DNA from: Microbacterium sp. Leaf320
Lineage (GTDB): Bacteria > Actinomycetota > Actinomycetes > Actinomycetales > Microbacteriaceae
DNA length: 64,000 bases
Assembly: GCF_001423485.1 (NCBI RefSeq)
Contig: NZ_LMOD01000002.1
Coordinates: 705,890-769,889 of the forward strand
Direction: 5' to 3'
Position 1 is the stretch's first letter, and each line of letters begins with the position of its first letter. The position numbers and the translations under genes were made by a program. Below, in pieces: positions 40,912 to 49,511 of the stretch. A model generated the notes under the pieces. The model did no database searches. It saw nothing but the letters and a program-made list of their open reading frames with translations, and was not told where the DNA came from.

Positions 40912-41559
40912 TCAGGCCGCGACGCGTGCTCGGTCGAGGTCTTCGAACAGCTCGGTGTTGAAGCGGTAGGCGAGCAGGACCTCGTCGATCACGCGCTCGC
41001 GCTCGGCGTCGTCCCACGGGGCAGCGTCGAGCTGCTCGCGGTAGACGTCTTTGAAGGCAGCCGGGTCGGCGATGTCGTCGAACAGGTAGAACCCGATGCC
41101 GTTGGTCTCGAAGCCGAAGCGGCGCGCCATCACACGCCCGATGAAGATGCCGCCCGAGAGGTCGCCGAGGTAGCGCGTGTAGTGGTGCGCCACGAAGCCG
41201 CCTGCCCACGTCGCTCCGACCTGGCGGATGCGCTCGACGTAGCGCTGCGTGGTGGGGAGGGCTGTGATCTCGTCGCGCCAGTCGGCGCCGAGCAGGAACT
41301 CGAGGTCGGCCTCGAGCGCAGGCAGCCGGGTCAGCTGGTCGCTGATGAAGACGGATGCCACAGGGTCCTGACGCATACGGTCGCCCGCCGACTCGAGGGC
41401 CTCGTAGATGAAGTAGTGCTGTGCGACGAGCGCGATGTAGTCCTCGCGCGAGCCCTCGCCCTTGAGCAGGTCGGACATGAAGCCTGCGCCCTCGCTGCGC
41501 GAGTGCGAGCTGGAGGAGCGCTCGCGGAGCGCGGCGGAGAAGGAGATGATCTCGGACAT
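40912..41559 (-). CDS. hmuO: Heme oxygenase (biliverdin-producing)
   Basis: 215 aa. The enzyme opens heme to biliverdin, CO and iron. The proximal heme ligand is probably H19 (SSSSHSRSEGAGF), and the distal-helix signature HHYTRYLGDLSGG is intact. It is therefore close in length and motifs to corynebacterial HmuO. An IdeR/DtxR-like palindrome lies 10 bases before the start, indicating induction by iron limitation. The DUF2470 gene directly upstream is often associated with heme utilisation. Confidence 0.9.
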   Translation of the reverse strand: MSEIISFSAALRERSSSSHSRSEGAGFMSDLLKGEGSREDYIALVAQHYFIYEALESAGDRMRQDPVASVFISDQLTRLPALEADLEFLLGADWRDEITALPTTQRYVERIRQVGATWAGGFVAHHYTRYLGDLSGGIFIGRVMARRFGFETNGIGFYLFDDIADPAAFKDVYREQLDAAPWDDAERERVIDEVLLAYRFNTELFEDLDRARVAA

Positions 41560-41569
41560 GTGCCCAGTG

Positions 41570-41588
41570 TAAGGGTTGCCTTACCTCT
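41570..41588. promoter_or_regulatory. IdeR/DtxR-like iron box of hmuO
   Basis: TAAGGGTTGCCTTACCTCT contains perfect inverted arms GTAAGG/CCTTAC (41569-41584) and matches the 19-bp TTAGGTTAGCCTAACCTAA consensus at about two thirds of positions by eye. Iron-loaded regulator would repress hmuO. Confidence 0.65.
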
Positions 41589-41613
41589 GGCGAAACCCCA
41601 TGATCTCAGAGCG

Positions 41614-41928
41614 TCACGCGTGCGGACGCGGCTCCACCCCGAGCTTCTCGCAGGCGAGGTCATAGAGTGCGACGACCTCTCGGCGCACGGCGGGCCGCTC
41701 GCTGATGGGGCCTGACGGCCACGCGACGCGCACCTCGGAGGAGAGCCCCTCGCGGGTGATCTCCCACGCCCCGCCGTCGCCGTCGAGGCCCGTCATCACG
41801 GCGTCCGTGATCTCGCCGCCGTCCGCGGGCGCGAAGGCGCGCGTGATCAGCAGGTTGTCGTCGGTATGGTCGCCGTTCATGTGGCGCAGGATCGCGGAGA
41901 CGACGTCGGCATCGAAGGAGTGGGGCAT
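41614..41928 (-). CDS. DUF2470 domain protein
   Basis: 104 aa. HMNGDHTDDNLLITRAF and the surrounding residues match DUF2470, a small alpha/beta domain found at the C terminus of FMN-binding pyridoxamine-oxidase-like heme-utilisation (HugZ-like) proteins. The ATG at 41928 follows AGGG by eight bases; a GTG at 41937 is possible. It lies 54 bases upstream of hmuO in the same direction, so the pair may cooperate in heme degradation or sensing. Confidence 0.8.
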   Translation of the reverse strand: MPHSFDADVVSAILRHMNGDHTDDNLLITRAFAPADGGEITDAVMTGLDGDGGAWEITREGLSSEVRVAWPSGPISERPAVRREVVALYDLACEKLGVEPRPHA

Positions 41929-42017
41929 GATGATCACCCTAAACGGGCCCCGGCGATGCGATCTTTCAGGAACGGCGTTCTAGACTCGGGAGACACGTCT
42001 TCCGGGGGTCCCCTTTC

Positions 42018-43295
42018 ATGCAGCTTCTCTCGTCGCGCAGGTTCCGCGCAGCAGCGGCCGGCGCAGCCGTGCTCGGGCTCGTCCTCACCGGATGCACATC
42101 CGAACCGGAATTCAGCTACGAGCCACCGGCTCAGGTCGACGGCGCACTGCCGGACGACACCGTCGCCGCGATGGAGGCCGCCGTCGCGAACGCGCTGACG
42201 GCCTCTGGCGCATCCGGTGCCGTCGTCGGCGTCTGGGCTCCGTGGAGCGGCAGCTGGGTGACCGGAGTGGGCACGCAGGAGCCCGGTGGGGCCGACGAGA
42301 TCAGCACGGACATGGCGTTCCGCGTCGCCGACGTGACGCGCCTCATGACCTGCGACGTGCTCTACGGTCTGGTCGATGACGGGGTCGTCGACCTCGACGA
42401 CCCCGTGCCGGACTACGTGTCGGGTGTCCCGAACCTGCAGGACATCACCCTGCTCGATCTGTGCAACGGCACGGCGGGACTGGGCTCGTCCGAGGCCGTC
42501 GCGAAGTCGGCGTGGATGAACACGCCCGAGCGCGTGTGGGCTCCGCTCGAGCTCGCGTCCTACGGCCTCGGTGCTCCGCGAGGAGCCGTGCACACCACGT
42601 ACTCGAACTCCGACACCGCATACCTGCTGCTCGGCCTCGCTCTCGAGCGCGCCTCCGGCATGACTGCGTCCGAGCTGATCGCCGAGTACGTGACCGAGCC
42701 GCTCGGTCTCGCGAACACGTCGCTGCCGGCTGCCGCAGCCGCGCCCCCCTCCACAGGGCCCGCCATGAAGGGGCACTACCTCTCGCCGGTCGAGGGCGGG
42801 TACAACTGCGCTGCGCCCGTCGACATCACGACGCTCTCGTCGAGCTCCGGGTTCACCGACTCCGGAGCGGTCTCGACCATCGAGGACCTCGGTCGCTATG
42901 CGCAGGCCGAAGCCACGCTCCGCACCGAGCAGACACCTGATCGCTTCGCGAGCCCGCTCCCGGTCGCTGCGGATACACCGTCGTGGCTGCAGGCCACCGG
43001 TGGGGCTGTCCTCGTCGGCTCGATGGTCGGTCAGTACGGCTGGACCCCCGGGTACCAGACCGCCGCCTACTCCGACCCTGCGACCGGATTCACGGTCGCG
43101 GTGTCGCTGAACGACTCGACCACGGGCGGCACGACTGCCGCGTACCTCGCGTGGGAGCTCGCGGCCATCGCCTCCAAGGCGCCGGCCGCAGAGGGTCAGA
43201 CCGCTCCGGAGTTCGGTCTGCCGTTCACCGCCGAGCAGTACCACGAGGCCATCGCCGCATCGGCGATCCCCTGCGTCGCACCCGCTGAGGGCTGA
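42018..43295 (+). CDS. Serine-hydrolase (class C beta-lactamase-fold) lipoprotein lacking the SxxK nucleophile
   Basis: 425 aa. A lipobox LTGC (C26) makes this a lipoprotein. The fold is that of class C beta-lactamase/DD-peptidase-like proteins: the tyrosine motif YSN (HTTYSNSDTAYLLLGLAL) and a late HTG-like segment (YGWTPGYQT) are present. The position of the catalytic SxxK (normally FRIGSVTK) reads FRVADVTR, so the nucleophilic serine is D105 and the lysine is R108. Two changes at essential positions indicate an enzymatically dead member, perhaps a peptidoglycan-binding or regulatory protein. TAGACT (41981-41986) is a plausible -10 element. Confidence 0.82.
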   Translation: MQLLSSRRFRAAAAGAAVLGLVLTGCTSEPEFSYEPPAQVDGALPDDTVAAMEAAVANALTASGASGAVVGVWAPWSGSWVTGVGTQEPGGADEISTDMAFRVADVTRLMTCDVLYGLVDDGVVDLDDPVPDYVSGVPNLQDITLLDLCNGTAGLGSSEAVAKSAWMNTPERVWAPLELASYGLGAPRGAVHTTYSNSDTAYLLLGLALERASGMTASELIAEYVTEPLGLANTSLPAAAAAPPSTGPAMKGHYLSPVEGGYNCAAPVDITTLSSSSGFTDSGAVSTIEDLGRYAQAEATLRTEQTPDRFASPLPVAADTPSWLQATGGAVLVGSMVGQYGWTPGYQTAAYSDPATGFTVAVSLNDSTTGGTTAAYLAWELAAIASKAPAAEGQTAPEFGLPFTAEQYHEAIAASAIPCVAPAEG

Positions 43296-43345
43296 GACCG
43301 GGGCGTCGAGCCGCGGCCCGGCCCGGCCGGACGGAAGGGAAGCCG

Positions 43346-44362
43346 ATGGCGATCATCGACAACGCGATCTACGTCGACGGTGTCCGCACCGAGAACCCGC
43401 GGAACCTCAGCGAGACCTTCGAGGCGATGCGCGAGCGCGGCGGACTGAGTTGGATCGGGCTGTACCGTCCGAGTGAGGCCGAGATCCGTGAGGTGGCCGA
43501 CGAGTTCGGCATCCACGCTCTCGTCGTCGAGGACGCCCTGTCAGGGCATCAGCGGTCGAAGCTCGAGCGCTACGACGACGTGCTGTTCATGGTGCTCCGC
43601 TCGGCTCGCTATCTCGACGCGTCCGAAGAGGTCGAGTTCGGCGAGATCCACGTGCTCGTGGGCAAGGACTTCGTCGTCACCATCCGGCATGCGGAGTCTC
43701 CCGACCTGGCGCGCGTCCGCCGTCGCCTCGAGAGCGACCCCGCGCTGCTGAAGCTCGGCCCCGAGGCCGTGCTCTATGCGATCCTCGACGAGGTCGTCGA
43801 CGAGTATGCGCCGGTGCTCGCAGGCCTCGAGAACGACATCGACGAGATCGAGAGCCAGCTCTTCGAAGACGGAGTCGACGCGACGCAGCGCATCTACGAG
43901 CTGGGGCGAGAGGTCATCGACTTCCAGCGGGCGGTGCAGCCGTTGGCGGGCATGCTCGATGCCCTGCTGCGCGGCTCTGCGAAATATCAGGTCGACGAGG
44001 AGCTGCAGCGCTACCTGCGCGACGTGCTCGACCACACCCTGCGCGTCTCGGAGCGCGCGAACACGTTCCGCACCGTGCTCGACAACGCTCTGACCGTCGA
44101 GTCCACGATCGTGGCACGGCGTCAGAACGAGGAGATGACGCGGATGACGGAGCTGAGCATCCGTCAGAACGACGAGGTCAAGAAGATCTCCGGCTGGGCG
44201 GCGATCCTGTTCGCGCCGACCCTCGTCGGCACCGTCTACGGCATGAACTTCGACCACATGCCCGAGCTGCACTGGGCGTTCGGATACCCCATGGCGATCG
44301 CGCTGATGGTGGGGATGGGCTTCGGCTTGTACTGGGTCTTCAAGCGCAAGGGCTGGCTCTAG
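43346..44362 (+). CDS. corA: CorA-type magnesium/cobalt transporter
   Basis: 338 aa. The large N-terminal cytoplasmic domain (about 1-270) includes the long helix that gates the pore. It is followed by two transmembrane helices. The selectivity motif YGMNFDHMPEL (GMN at 300-302) between them is diagnostic of the CorA family. A GGAAGGGAAG ribosome binding site precedes the ATG. It forms a pentameric Mg2+ channel in the inner membrane. Confidence 0.93.
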   Translation: MAIIDNAIYVDGVRTENPRNLSETFEAMRERGGLSWIGLYRPSEAEIREVADEFGIHALVVEDALSGHQRSKLERYDDVLFMVLRSARYLDASEEVEFGEIHVLVGKDFVVTIRHAESPDLARVRRRLESDPALLKLGPEAVLYAILDEVVDEYAPVLAGLENDIDEIESQLFEDGVDATQRIYELGREVIDFQRAVQPLAGMLDALLRGSAKYQVDEELQRYLRDVLDHTLRVSERANTFRTVLDNALTVESTIVARRQNEEMTRMTELSIRQNDEVKKISGWAAILFAPTLVGTVYGMNFDHMPELHWAFGYPMAIALMVGMGFGLYWVFKRKGWL

Positions 44363-44426
44363 CCGCCCGATCGCGATCTCGCGGATACGCTGGGTCGATC
44401 CCCGCCGATGTGTCTGGAGACCTGCT

Positions 44427-46091
44427 GTGCCCGTCGAACGTCGTCCCCGTCACCGCATCGCCGTGGTGCTCTCCTTCGCCGCGGTCCTCGGCGCCGCGCT
44501 GTTCGGAGGCGGTGTCGCCCCCGCATCCGCCGCCTCGCCGTCGCCCGTGACCGCCGTCTCGGTCGCCCCGTATGAGGCGGCCAACCCGCTGGTGCCGTCA
44601 GCTGCTCTGGCCTTCCTGGCGGTCACGGTCGAGTTCGAGCGCGAACTCGCGAGTGACGGTGAGACGTTCGATGTCCGCACCCCCGCCGGGACCCGGGCGG
44701 TGCTCTCGACCGATGCGACCGTGACGGATGCCGCGAGCGGGGCGCCGCTCGTCGATGTGACCGTCGCCAAATCCGGAACGGCCGGCGACCTCGTGCGCGG
44801 CACGTTCACCGCGGCCGCCGCGGATGCCGTGAGCGTCACCGGGTCTTTCACGTTCTTCCTGCAGGTGGTCGGCTCGGGCATCCTCGATGCGGCCGGTGGC
44901 GTCTACTCGGCTGAGTTCGAGAGCGGTGGCGCCGTCTTCCGCTCGGACGTGCCGTACGGCACCGCGATCGACCTGTACCAGCGCACGGGAGGCCACTGGG
45001 TGAGCGGTGCGACCGCGACGTCACCTGCGCGGTTCGTCGTGCAGGCGAAGGCGATCGGTGACGAGACTGCCGCGGACTTCGGTGGGCGATGGGTCGCGGC
45101 CGGCACCGAGGAGATGCCCCCGTTCGGGGCCTCGGTCGTGGACTGCTCAGCCACCACCCTGCGGGTGTTCGCAGAGGATCCCGGCCCCGTGAACGTGCCG
45201 ATCGAAGGCGGGACGCTGCTGGCCGAGGGCGTCGACTACACCGCGAACTGCGACGACACTCTCGACGGCCAGCCGATCGTCAGCGCGACGATCCCTGAAC
45301 CGCAGCAGGGGGCGTTCTACGTGCTCTCCTCCACGAGGAACGTGACGGGCGAGTCGACGTGGTTCCCGGTCGACAACCCCGCCATTCCCGAAGTGGCTCG
45401 CCAGGTCGCCCTGTACTCGGCGGTCGGGGCGGTCAGCGATGCGTCCCGGGATCCTTCGCACTCCACGCAGAAGAGCACTCTGCTGCTGTACGCCGGGCGC
45501 ACCGCCGGAACCGCGGTCACAGCCGCGGCCGCGCCGGGGCTCGCTCTCGAGGCCTCGGCCGAACCCGACTCCGGTGCCGAGGTGCGCACCGGCGATCGCA
45601 TTCGCTACCGGATGACCCTCACGAACACGGGCAACGTGCCGCTGACGGATGCCACGCTGACCGCCGACCTCGCCTCGCTGCTGAGCTCGGCGGGCATCGA
45701 CGGCGCGTTCCAGGCGAGCATCGGGCAGGCGCGACTCGACGGCAGCGTGCTGCGCTGGGTCGGCGCGCTCGCACCCGGCGAAGCCGTGACGGTGTCGTTC
45801 ACCGCGCTCGTGCGCGTGGGGGGAACGGTCATCGACGTCGACGTCGCCGCCGAGAGCCCCGGCGCGCGAGGCGGTGCCGTGGCGACCGCACCGCAGTCGT
45901 TCGCACACGAGGTCATCGCGGATGCGCCGCCGGAGTCCACGACCCCGACGGATCCGTCGCGCGGCGCGCTCGCCGTGACCGGCGCCGACAGCTCGGGGGC
46001 AGCAGCGTTGGGCGGGATGCTCGTGCTCGCGGGCGCCGCGGTGAGCATCGTCGCGGCTGTCCGCCGCCGCCGCACCGCCGCGCGCTCGTGA
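44427..46091 (+). CDS. Sortase-dependent surface protein (LAVTG sorting signal)
   Basis: 554 aa. A signal peptide (about 1-36, ending ASA) precedes a large beta-rich extracellular region. Around residues 375-490 is a DUF11/conserved-repeat-type domain (TGDRIRYRMTLTNTGNVPLTD). The C terminus has LAVTGADSSG, a hydrophobic helix and RRRRTAARS, the pattern of class E sortase substrates. GGAG lies nine bases before the GTG start. Probably a wall-attached adhesin or structural protein. Confidence 0.8.
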   Translation: MPVERRPRHRIAVVLSFAAVLGAALFGGGVAPASAASPSPVTAVSVAPYEAANPLVPSAALAFLAVTVEFERELASDGETFDVRTPAGTRAVLSTDATVTDAASGAPLVDVTVAKSGTAGDLVRGTFTAAAADAVSVTGSFTFFLQVVGSGILDAAGGVYSAEFESGGAVFRSDVPYGTAIDLYQRTGGHWVSGATATSPARFVVQAKAIGDETAADFGGRWVAAGTEEMPPFGASVVDCSATTLRVFAEDPGPVNVPIEGGTLLAEGVDYTANCDDTLDGQPIVSATIPEPQQGAFYVLSSTRNVTGESTWFPVDNPAIPEVARQVALYSAVGAVSDASRDPSHSTQKSTLLLYAGRTAGTAVTAAAAPGLALEASAEPDSGAEVRTGDRIRYRMTLTNTGNVPLTDATLTADLASLLSSAGIDGAFQASIGQARLDGSVLRWVGALAPGEAVTVSFTALVRVGGTVIDVDVAAESPGARGGAVATAPQSFAHEVIADAPPESTTPTDPSRGALAVTGADSSGAAALGGMLVLAGAAVSIVAAVRRRRTAARS

Positions 46092-46098
46092 GCGCCCG

Positions 46099-46359
46099 CT
46101 ACTCCTGAGGCTCGGTCTCGACGCCGGTCTCGACGGCGGTCTGGTCTTCCGTCTCGTCTTCGGTCTCGACGCCGGGGCCGGGGCCCGGGCGCACCGCGGC
46201 ATCCGGAGCGATGTCGATGCGCGTGTTGCCGTCGTGCTCCGACACCTCGATGCGAGGTGCGGCGTCGGCTTCGGTGGCATCCGGTGCCGCGGTCAGCTGG
46301 TCATGACGCTTCTCTTCGCTCGTCATGGCCTCGTCAGGGGTCTGGTCAGGCGTGCTCAT
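46099..46359 (-). CDS. Small acidic disordered protein
   Basis: 86 aa, extremely rich in Glu, Asp, Thr and Pro, with no hydrophobic core. The C terminus repeats an (E/V)ETE-type pattern (GVETEDETEDQTAVETGVETE). It overlaps the upstream amino acid permease gene by 14 bases, so it is probably translated from the same mRNA. I do not recognise a family; it could be a spacer or chaperone-like acidic peptide, or a non-functional frame. Confidence 0.5.
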   Translation of the reverse strand: MSTPDQTPDEAMTSEEKRHDQLTAAPDATEADAAPRIEVSEHDGNTRIDIAPDAAVRPGPGPGVETEDETEDQTAVETGVETEPQE

Positions 46360-47752
46360 GGTTCTCCTTCGGGGTGTCGGGGGTGTCGGTGGTGACGGTG
46401 GTGTCGGTGGTGTCTGAAGAGTGGGCGCGCGACGCGGAGCGCCTGCGGCTCCAGCGGGCGAGCAGGTACAGGACTCCGCCGACCGCGAGCAGGATGGCGC
46501 CGAACAGCCAGACCACGGGCCGCTGCTGCGTCAGGAGCAGGAGGCATGAGCCGATGCCGAGCACGGGGATGACGGTCCAGATGCGGAAGTGGTCGTGCTC
46601 GACCCTGTCGCGCCGCAGCACGAGCACCGACACGTTGACGCTGAGGAACACGAACAGGAGCAGCAGCACGACCGTCTCGGCGAGCGTCGCGAGATCGCCG
46701 ACCAGGGTCAGCCCCATCGCGACGAGGGTGGTGGTGAGGATCGCGACCCACGGCGTCCTGCGGTTCGGCAGGACGCGTCCGAGCACCGACGGCAGCAGGT
46801 TCTGCTCCGCCATGCCATAGGTCAGACGGCTCACCATGATCATCGTCAGCAGTGCGCCGTTCGCGACGGCCACGAGGGCGATCAGGCTGAACAGCCAGGA
46901 CGGGATGCTCGCGCCCGCCGCCTCGACGACCGAGAGCAGCGGACCGCTCGACTCCTGCAGCTCCGATGCCGGCAGGGCGATCGAGCTCGCGACGCCCACC
47001 AGCACGTAGACCGCGCCGGCCGTGAACAGAGCGCCGAACAGCGCCCGCGGGTAGGTGCGTCGCGGATCCTTGACCTCTTCGATCATGTTGGCGGAGGTCT
47101 CGAAGCCGACGAACGAGTAGTACGCGATCACCGCTCCGCCGAGGACCGCCAGGGCGACCGGTGTGCCCTCAGGTGTCTGGGTGAGGCGTGAGGCGTCACC
47201 GCCGCCTCCGGCCACGAACATGCCGACCACCACGATCACGATCACCAGACCGCTGAGCTCGATCGCCGTCATCACGAGGTTCGCGCCGAGCGACTCGCGG
47301 ATGCCGCGGGCGTTGAGGGCGGCGACGACGGCGAGGAACGCGATGGCGACGGGGATCGTCGGCAGGTCGAAGAACGTGCCGAGGTAGTCGCCGGCGAAGG
47401 CGATCGCGAGACCGGCCGCGCTCGTGACGCCGGCGGCCAGCATGCTGAATCCGACGAGGAACGATACGACAGGGCTGTGGAACGCGCGCTCGGCGAACAC
47501 CGACGCTCCGCCTGCACGGGGGTACTTCGTGACGAGTTCCGCATACGAGCCGGCGGTGAGCAGGGCGAGGAGCAGCGCGAGCAGCAACGGCGCCCACAGC
47601 ATCCCGCCGACCTTCTCGGACAGCACCCCCATCAGGGCGTAGATCCCCGCCCCGAGGACGTCGCCCAGGATGAACGCGAACAGCAGCGGACCGGTGATGG
47701 CGCGACGCAGCCGGGTCGGCTCCTCGTGCGTCTGGGCGGTGTCGGAGGTCAT
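46346..47752 (-). CDS. APC-family amino acid permease
   Basis: 468 aa, about 12 transmembrane helices. The first helix region RRAITGPLLFAFILGDVLGAGIYALMG carries the substrate-binding GAGIY motif of APC transporters. The C terminus ends in a threonine/aspartate-rich low-complexity tail (DTTDTTVTTDTPDTP). TAGAGT (47760-47765 on the minus strand) ends seven bases before the ATG with no ribosome binding site, so it is probably leaderless. It would exchange or import amino acids; substrate not predicted. Confidence 0.9.
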   Translation of the reverse strand: MTSDTAQTHEEPTRLRRAITGPLLFAFILGDVLGAGIYALMGVLSEKVGGMLWAPLLLALLLALLTAGSYAELVTKYPRAGGASVFAERAFHSPVVSFLVGFSMLAAGVTSAAGLAIAFAGDYLGTFFDLPTIPVAIAFLAVVAALNARGIRESLGANLVMTAIELSGLVIVIVVVGMFVAGGGGDASRLTQTPEGTPVALAVLGGAVIAYYSFVGFETSANMIEEVKDPRRTYPRALFGALFTAGAVYVLVGVASSIALPASELQESSGPLLSVVEAAGASIPSWLFSLIALVAVANGALLTMIMVSRLTYGMAEQNLLPSVLGRVLPNRRTPWVAILTTTLVAMGLTLVGDLATLAETVVLLLLFVFLSVNVSVLVLRRDRVEHDHFRIWTVIPVLGIGSCLLLLTQQRPVVWLFGAILLAVGGVLYLLARWSRRRSASRAHSSDTTDTTVTTDTPDTPKENHEHA

Positions 47753-47964
47753 GCTCGGAACTCTAGAAAGGCTCTGACCCGGTGGCGACGGGGTTGACAG
47801 CCGTCCAGGGCGTGTACAGGAATTTCACAGAAAACCCGCGCGGCGCGCGTCTGCGGGGTGTGCGCCGTCGCTAGATTCGGTCGCGAAACCGGAAGGTGCG
47901 TCGGCTGGAGTGCGGTGGCGGGCGGGGGTCGCCTTTCGCCATCTCTCAGGAAAAGGGCACACAC

Positions 47965-48609
47965 ATGACCGGTACTCCTCGCAAGGCGATCGCAGAAGCG
48001 CTCGCCACCTTCCTCTTCGTCCTCAGCATCATCGCCGCGGTGAACAGCGAGAGCCCGCTGACGCCGCTCGCGATCGGCTTCACCCTGATGGTGCTCGTCT
48101 ACTCGACGGGCCACATCTCAGGCGCTCACCTCAACCCGGCCGTCTCGGTCGGCGTCTTCCTGCGCGGCGGGCTGAGCGTCGTCGACCTCATCGCCTACCT
48201 CGTTGCGCAGTTCGTCGGTGGCGCGCTCGCTGCCCTGGCCAGCCTCGCGGTGTGGCCCAGCGGTGGGGAGGCGATGATCGTCGAGGTCGGCCCGGCGTTC
48301 TTCGTCGAGGCGCTCTTCACGCTGATCCTCGTCTGGGTCGTGCTCAACACCGCGACCTCGAAGGACACCGAGGGCAACTCGTTCTACGGTCTCGCGATCG
48401 GTGCCACCGTGTTCATCGGTGCGGCCACAGTCGGCTCGATCTCGGGCGGCGGCTTCAACCCGGCCGTGGCGCTGGGACTCTCGGTCGGCGGCTACTTCGA
48501 CTGGGCTTCGCTGTGGCTCTACATCGCGGCTCCCGTCGTCGGTGCAGTCATCGCGGCCCTGCTCTTCCGTCTGCTCAACACGGACGACGCGAAGAAGATC
48601 GGCGCGTAA
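47965..48609 (+). CDS. MIP-family channel (aquaporin-like)
   Basis: 214 aa, six transmembrane helices and two NPA half-helices: HLNPAVS (NPA 57-59) and GFNPAVA (165-167). The arginine that normally follows the second NPA and forms the selectivity filter is replaced by valine. Such channels may pass larger or apolar solutes than water; transport specificity is unclear. AAAAGGG precedes the ATG. The 212-base region upstream is divergent from the amino acid permease gene and shows no other feature. Confidence 0.85.
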   Translation: MTGTPRKAIAEALATFLFVLSIIAAVNSESPLTPLAIGFTLMVLVYSTGHISGAHLNPAVSVGVFLRGGLSVVDLIAYLVAQFVGGALAALASLAVWPSGGEAMIVEVGPAFFVEALFTLILVWVVLNTATSKDTEGNSFYGLAIGATVFIGAATVGSISGGGFNPAVALGLSVGGYFDWASLWLYIAAPVVGAVIAALLFRLLNTDDAKKIGA

Positions 48610-48623
48610 CACTCTTCATCGAA

Positions 48624-48651
48624 CGCCGCGTCCTCTGCGGAGGGCGCGGCG
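48624..48651 (+). terminator. Terminator-like hairpin after the MIP gene
   Basis: CGCCGCG-T-CCTC-TGCG-GAGG-G-CGCGGCG (48624-48651) forms a stem with a four-base loop, 15 bases after the stop codon. No T-tract follows. Confidence 0.55.
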
Positions 48652-48674
48652 CTCGTGCGTTTCGTGTGGTGTCG

Positions 48675-48760
48675 CGGTCGCACTTCGTGCCGCGCAACTG
48701 GCGCGCGGGCGGCACGAACTGCGACCGGAGGGCCAGCGGCGGCGCGAACTGCGACCGGAG
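48675..48760. repeat. Inverted repeat with extra half copy
   Basis: Arms CGGTCGCACTTCGTGCCGC (48675-48693) and GCGGCACGAACTGCGACCG (48709-48727) pair with one mismatch. The right-arm core CGAACTGCGACCGGAG is repeated at 48715-48730 and 48745-48760, 30 bases apart. The element fills the gap before the GPP34 gene. Confidence 0.65.
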
Positions 48761-48833
48761 CGGCCGGCGACGGCATCCGAAGTCATCCGTCCGGGGGATG
48801 CCGAGTCGCGAAGCTCCGTCATAGCGTGGATGC

Positions 48834-49505
48834 ATGCTGATCGTCGAAGAACTCCACATGCTGCTTCTCCGGCCTGATGGTCGCGTCGAGAGCGCCGTGA
48901 GCGTGAACCGCCTCTACGGTGAGATCGCTGCGGTCATCGTCGACCTCGCCCTGCACGGACGCGTCGTCGTCTCGGAGGGCAAGAACCCGACCGTCGAGAT
49001 CGTGTCGACAGAGCCGACGGGCAATCCGATTCTCGATTCGACGCTCGAGCGCCTCGTGCCGCTGAGCGGCAAGCGCCTGCAGTCGCTGGTCGCGCGTCCG
49101 AAGCTCGATCCGCTCGAGGTCGTCGTGGAGTCGCTGGTCGTGCAGGGTGTGCTCATCCGCGGAGAGCGCGGCTTCTTCGGGTGGGGTTCGGCCCGCACGC
49201 CTGAGTCCGACTCCACGCCGGAGCAGGTGCTGCGTGCGAGGCTCTCCGCCGTGATCGCCGGCACGGGGGCGCCGACCCAGGCCGATCTGGCGCTGCTCTC
49301 GATCCTGCAGAACCTGAACTCTGCCCACGCGATTCTGCGCGACCAGTGCGAGGGGATGTCCGCACGCGACCTCAAGCGGAGGATCGAGGATCTCACTGCA
49401 GGCTCGGCCGCGGGGGATGCCGTCGCCAAGGCCGTCAACGATGCGATCACCGCCGCGATGGTGGCCATCATGACGCCGACGATCGTGGCGGCGACGATCA
49501 CCTGA
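48834..49505 (+). CDS. GPP34 (Golgi phosphoprotein 3-like) protein
   Basis: 223 aa. MLIVEELHMLLLRPDGRVE and the pattern of alternating helical segments match the GPP34 family. In eukaryotes the family binds phosphatidylinositol-4-phosphate and Golgi enzymes; bacterial members are of unknown role, mainly in Actinobacteria. TAGCGT (48822-48827) ends six bases before the ATG and no ribosome binding site is visible, so the mRNA is likely leaderless. The C terminus is a hydrophobic alanine-rich helix that may associate with membrane. Confidence 0.78.
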   Translation: MLIVEELHMLLLRPDGRVESAVSVNRLYGEIAAVIVDLALHGRVVVSEGKNPTVEIVSTEPTGNPILDSTLERLVPLSGKRLQSLVARPKLDPLEVVVESLVVQGVLIRGERGFFGWGSARTPESDSTPEQVLRARLSAVIAGTGAPTQADLALLSILQNLNSAHAILRDQCEGMSARDLKRRIEDLTAGSAAGDAVAKAVNDAITAAMVAIMTPTIVAATIT

Positions 49506-49511
49506 CGCCCG

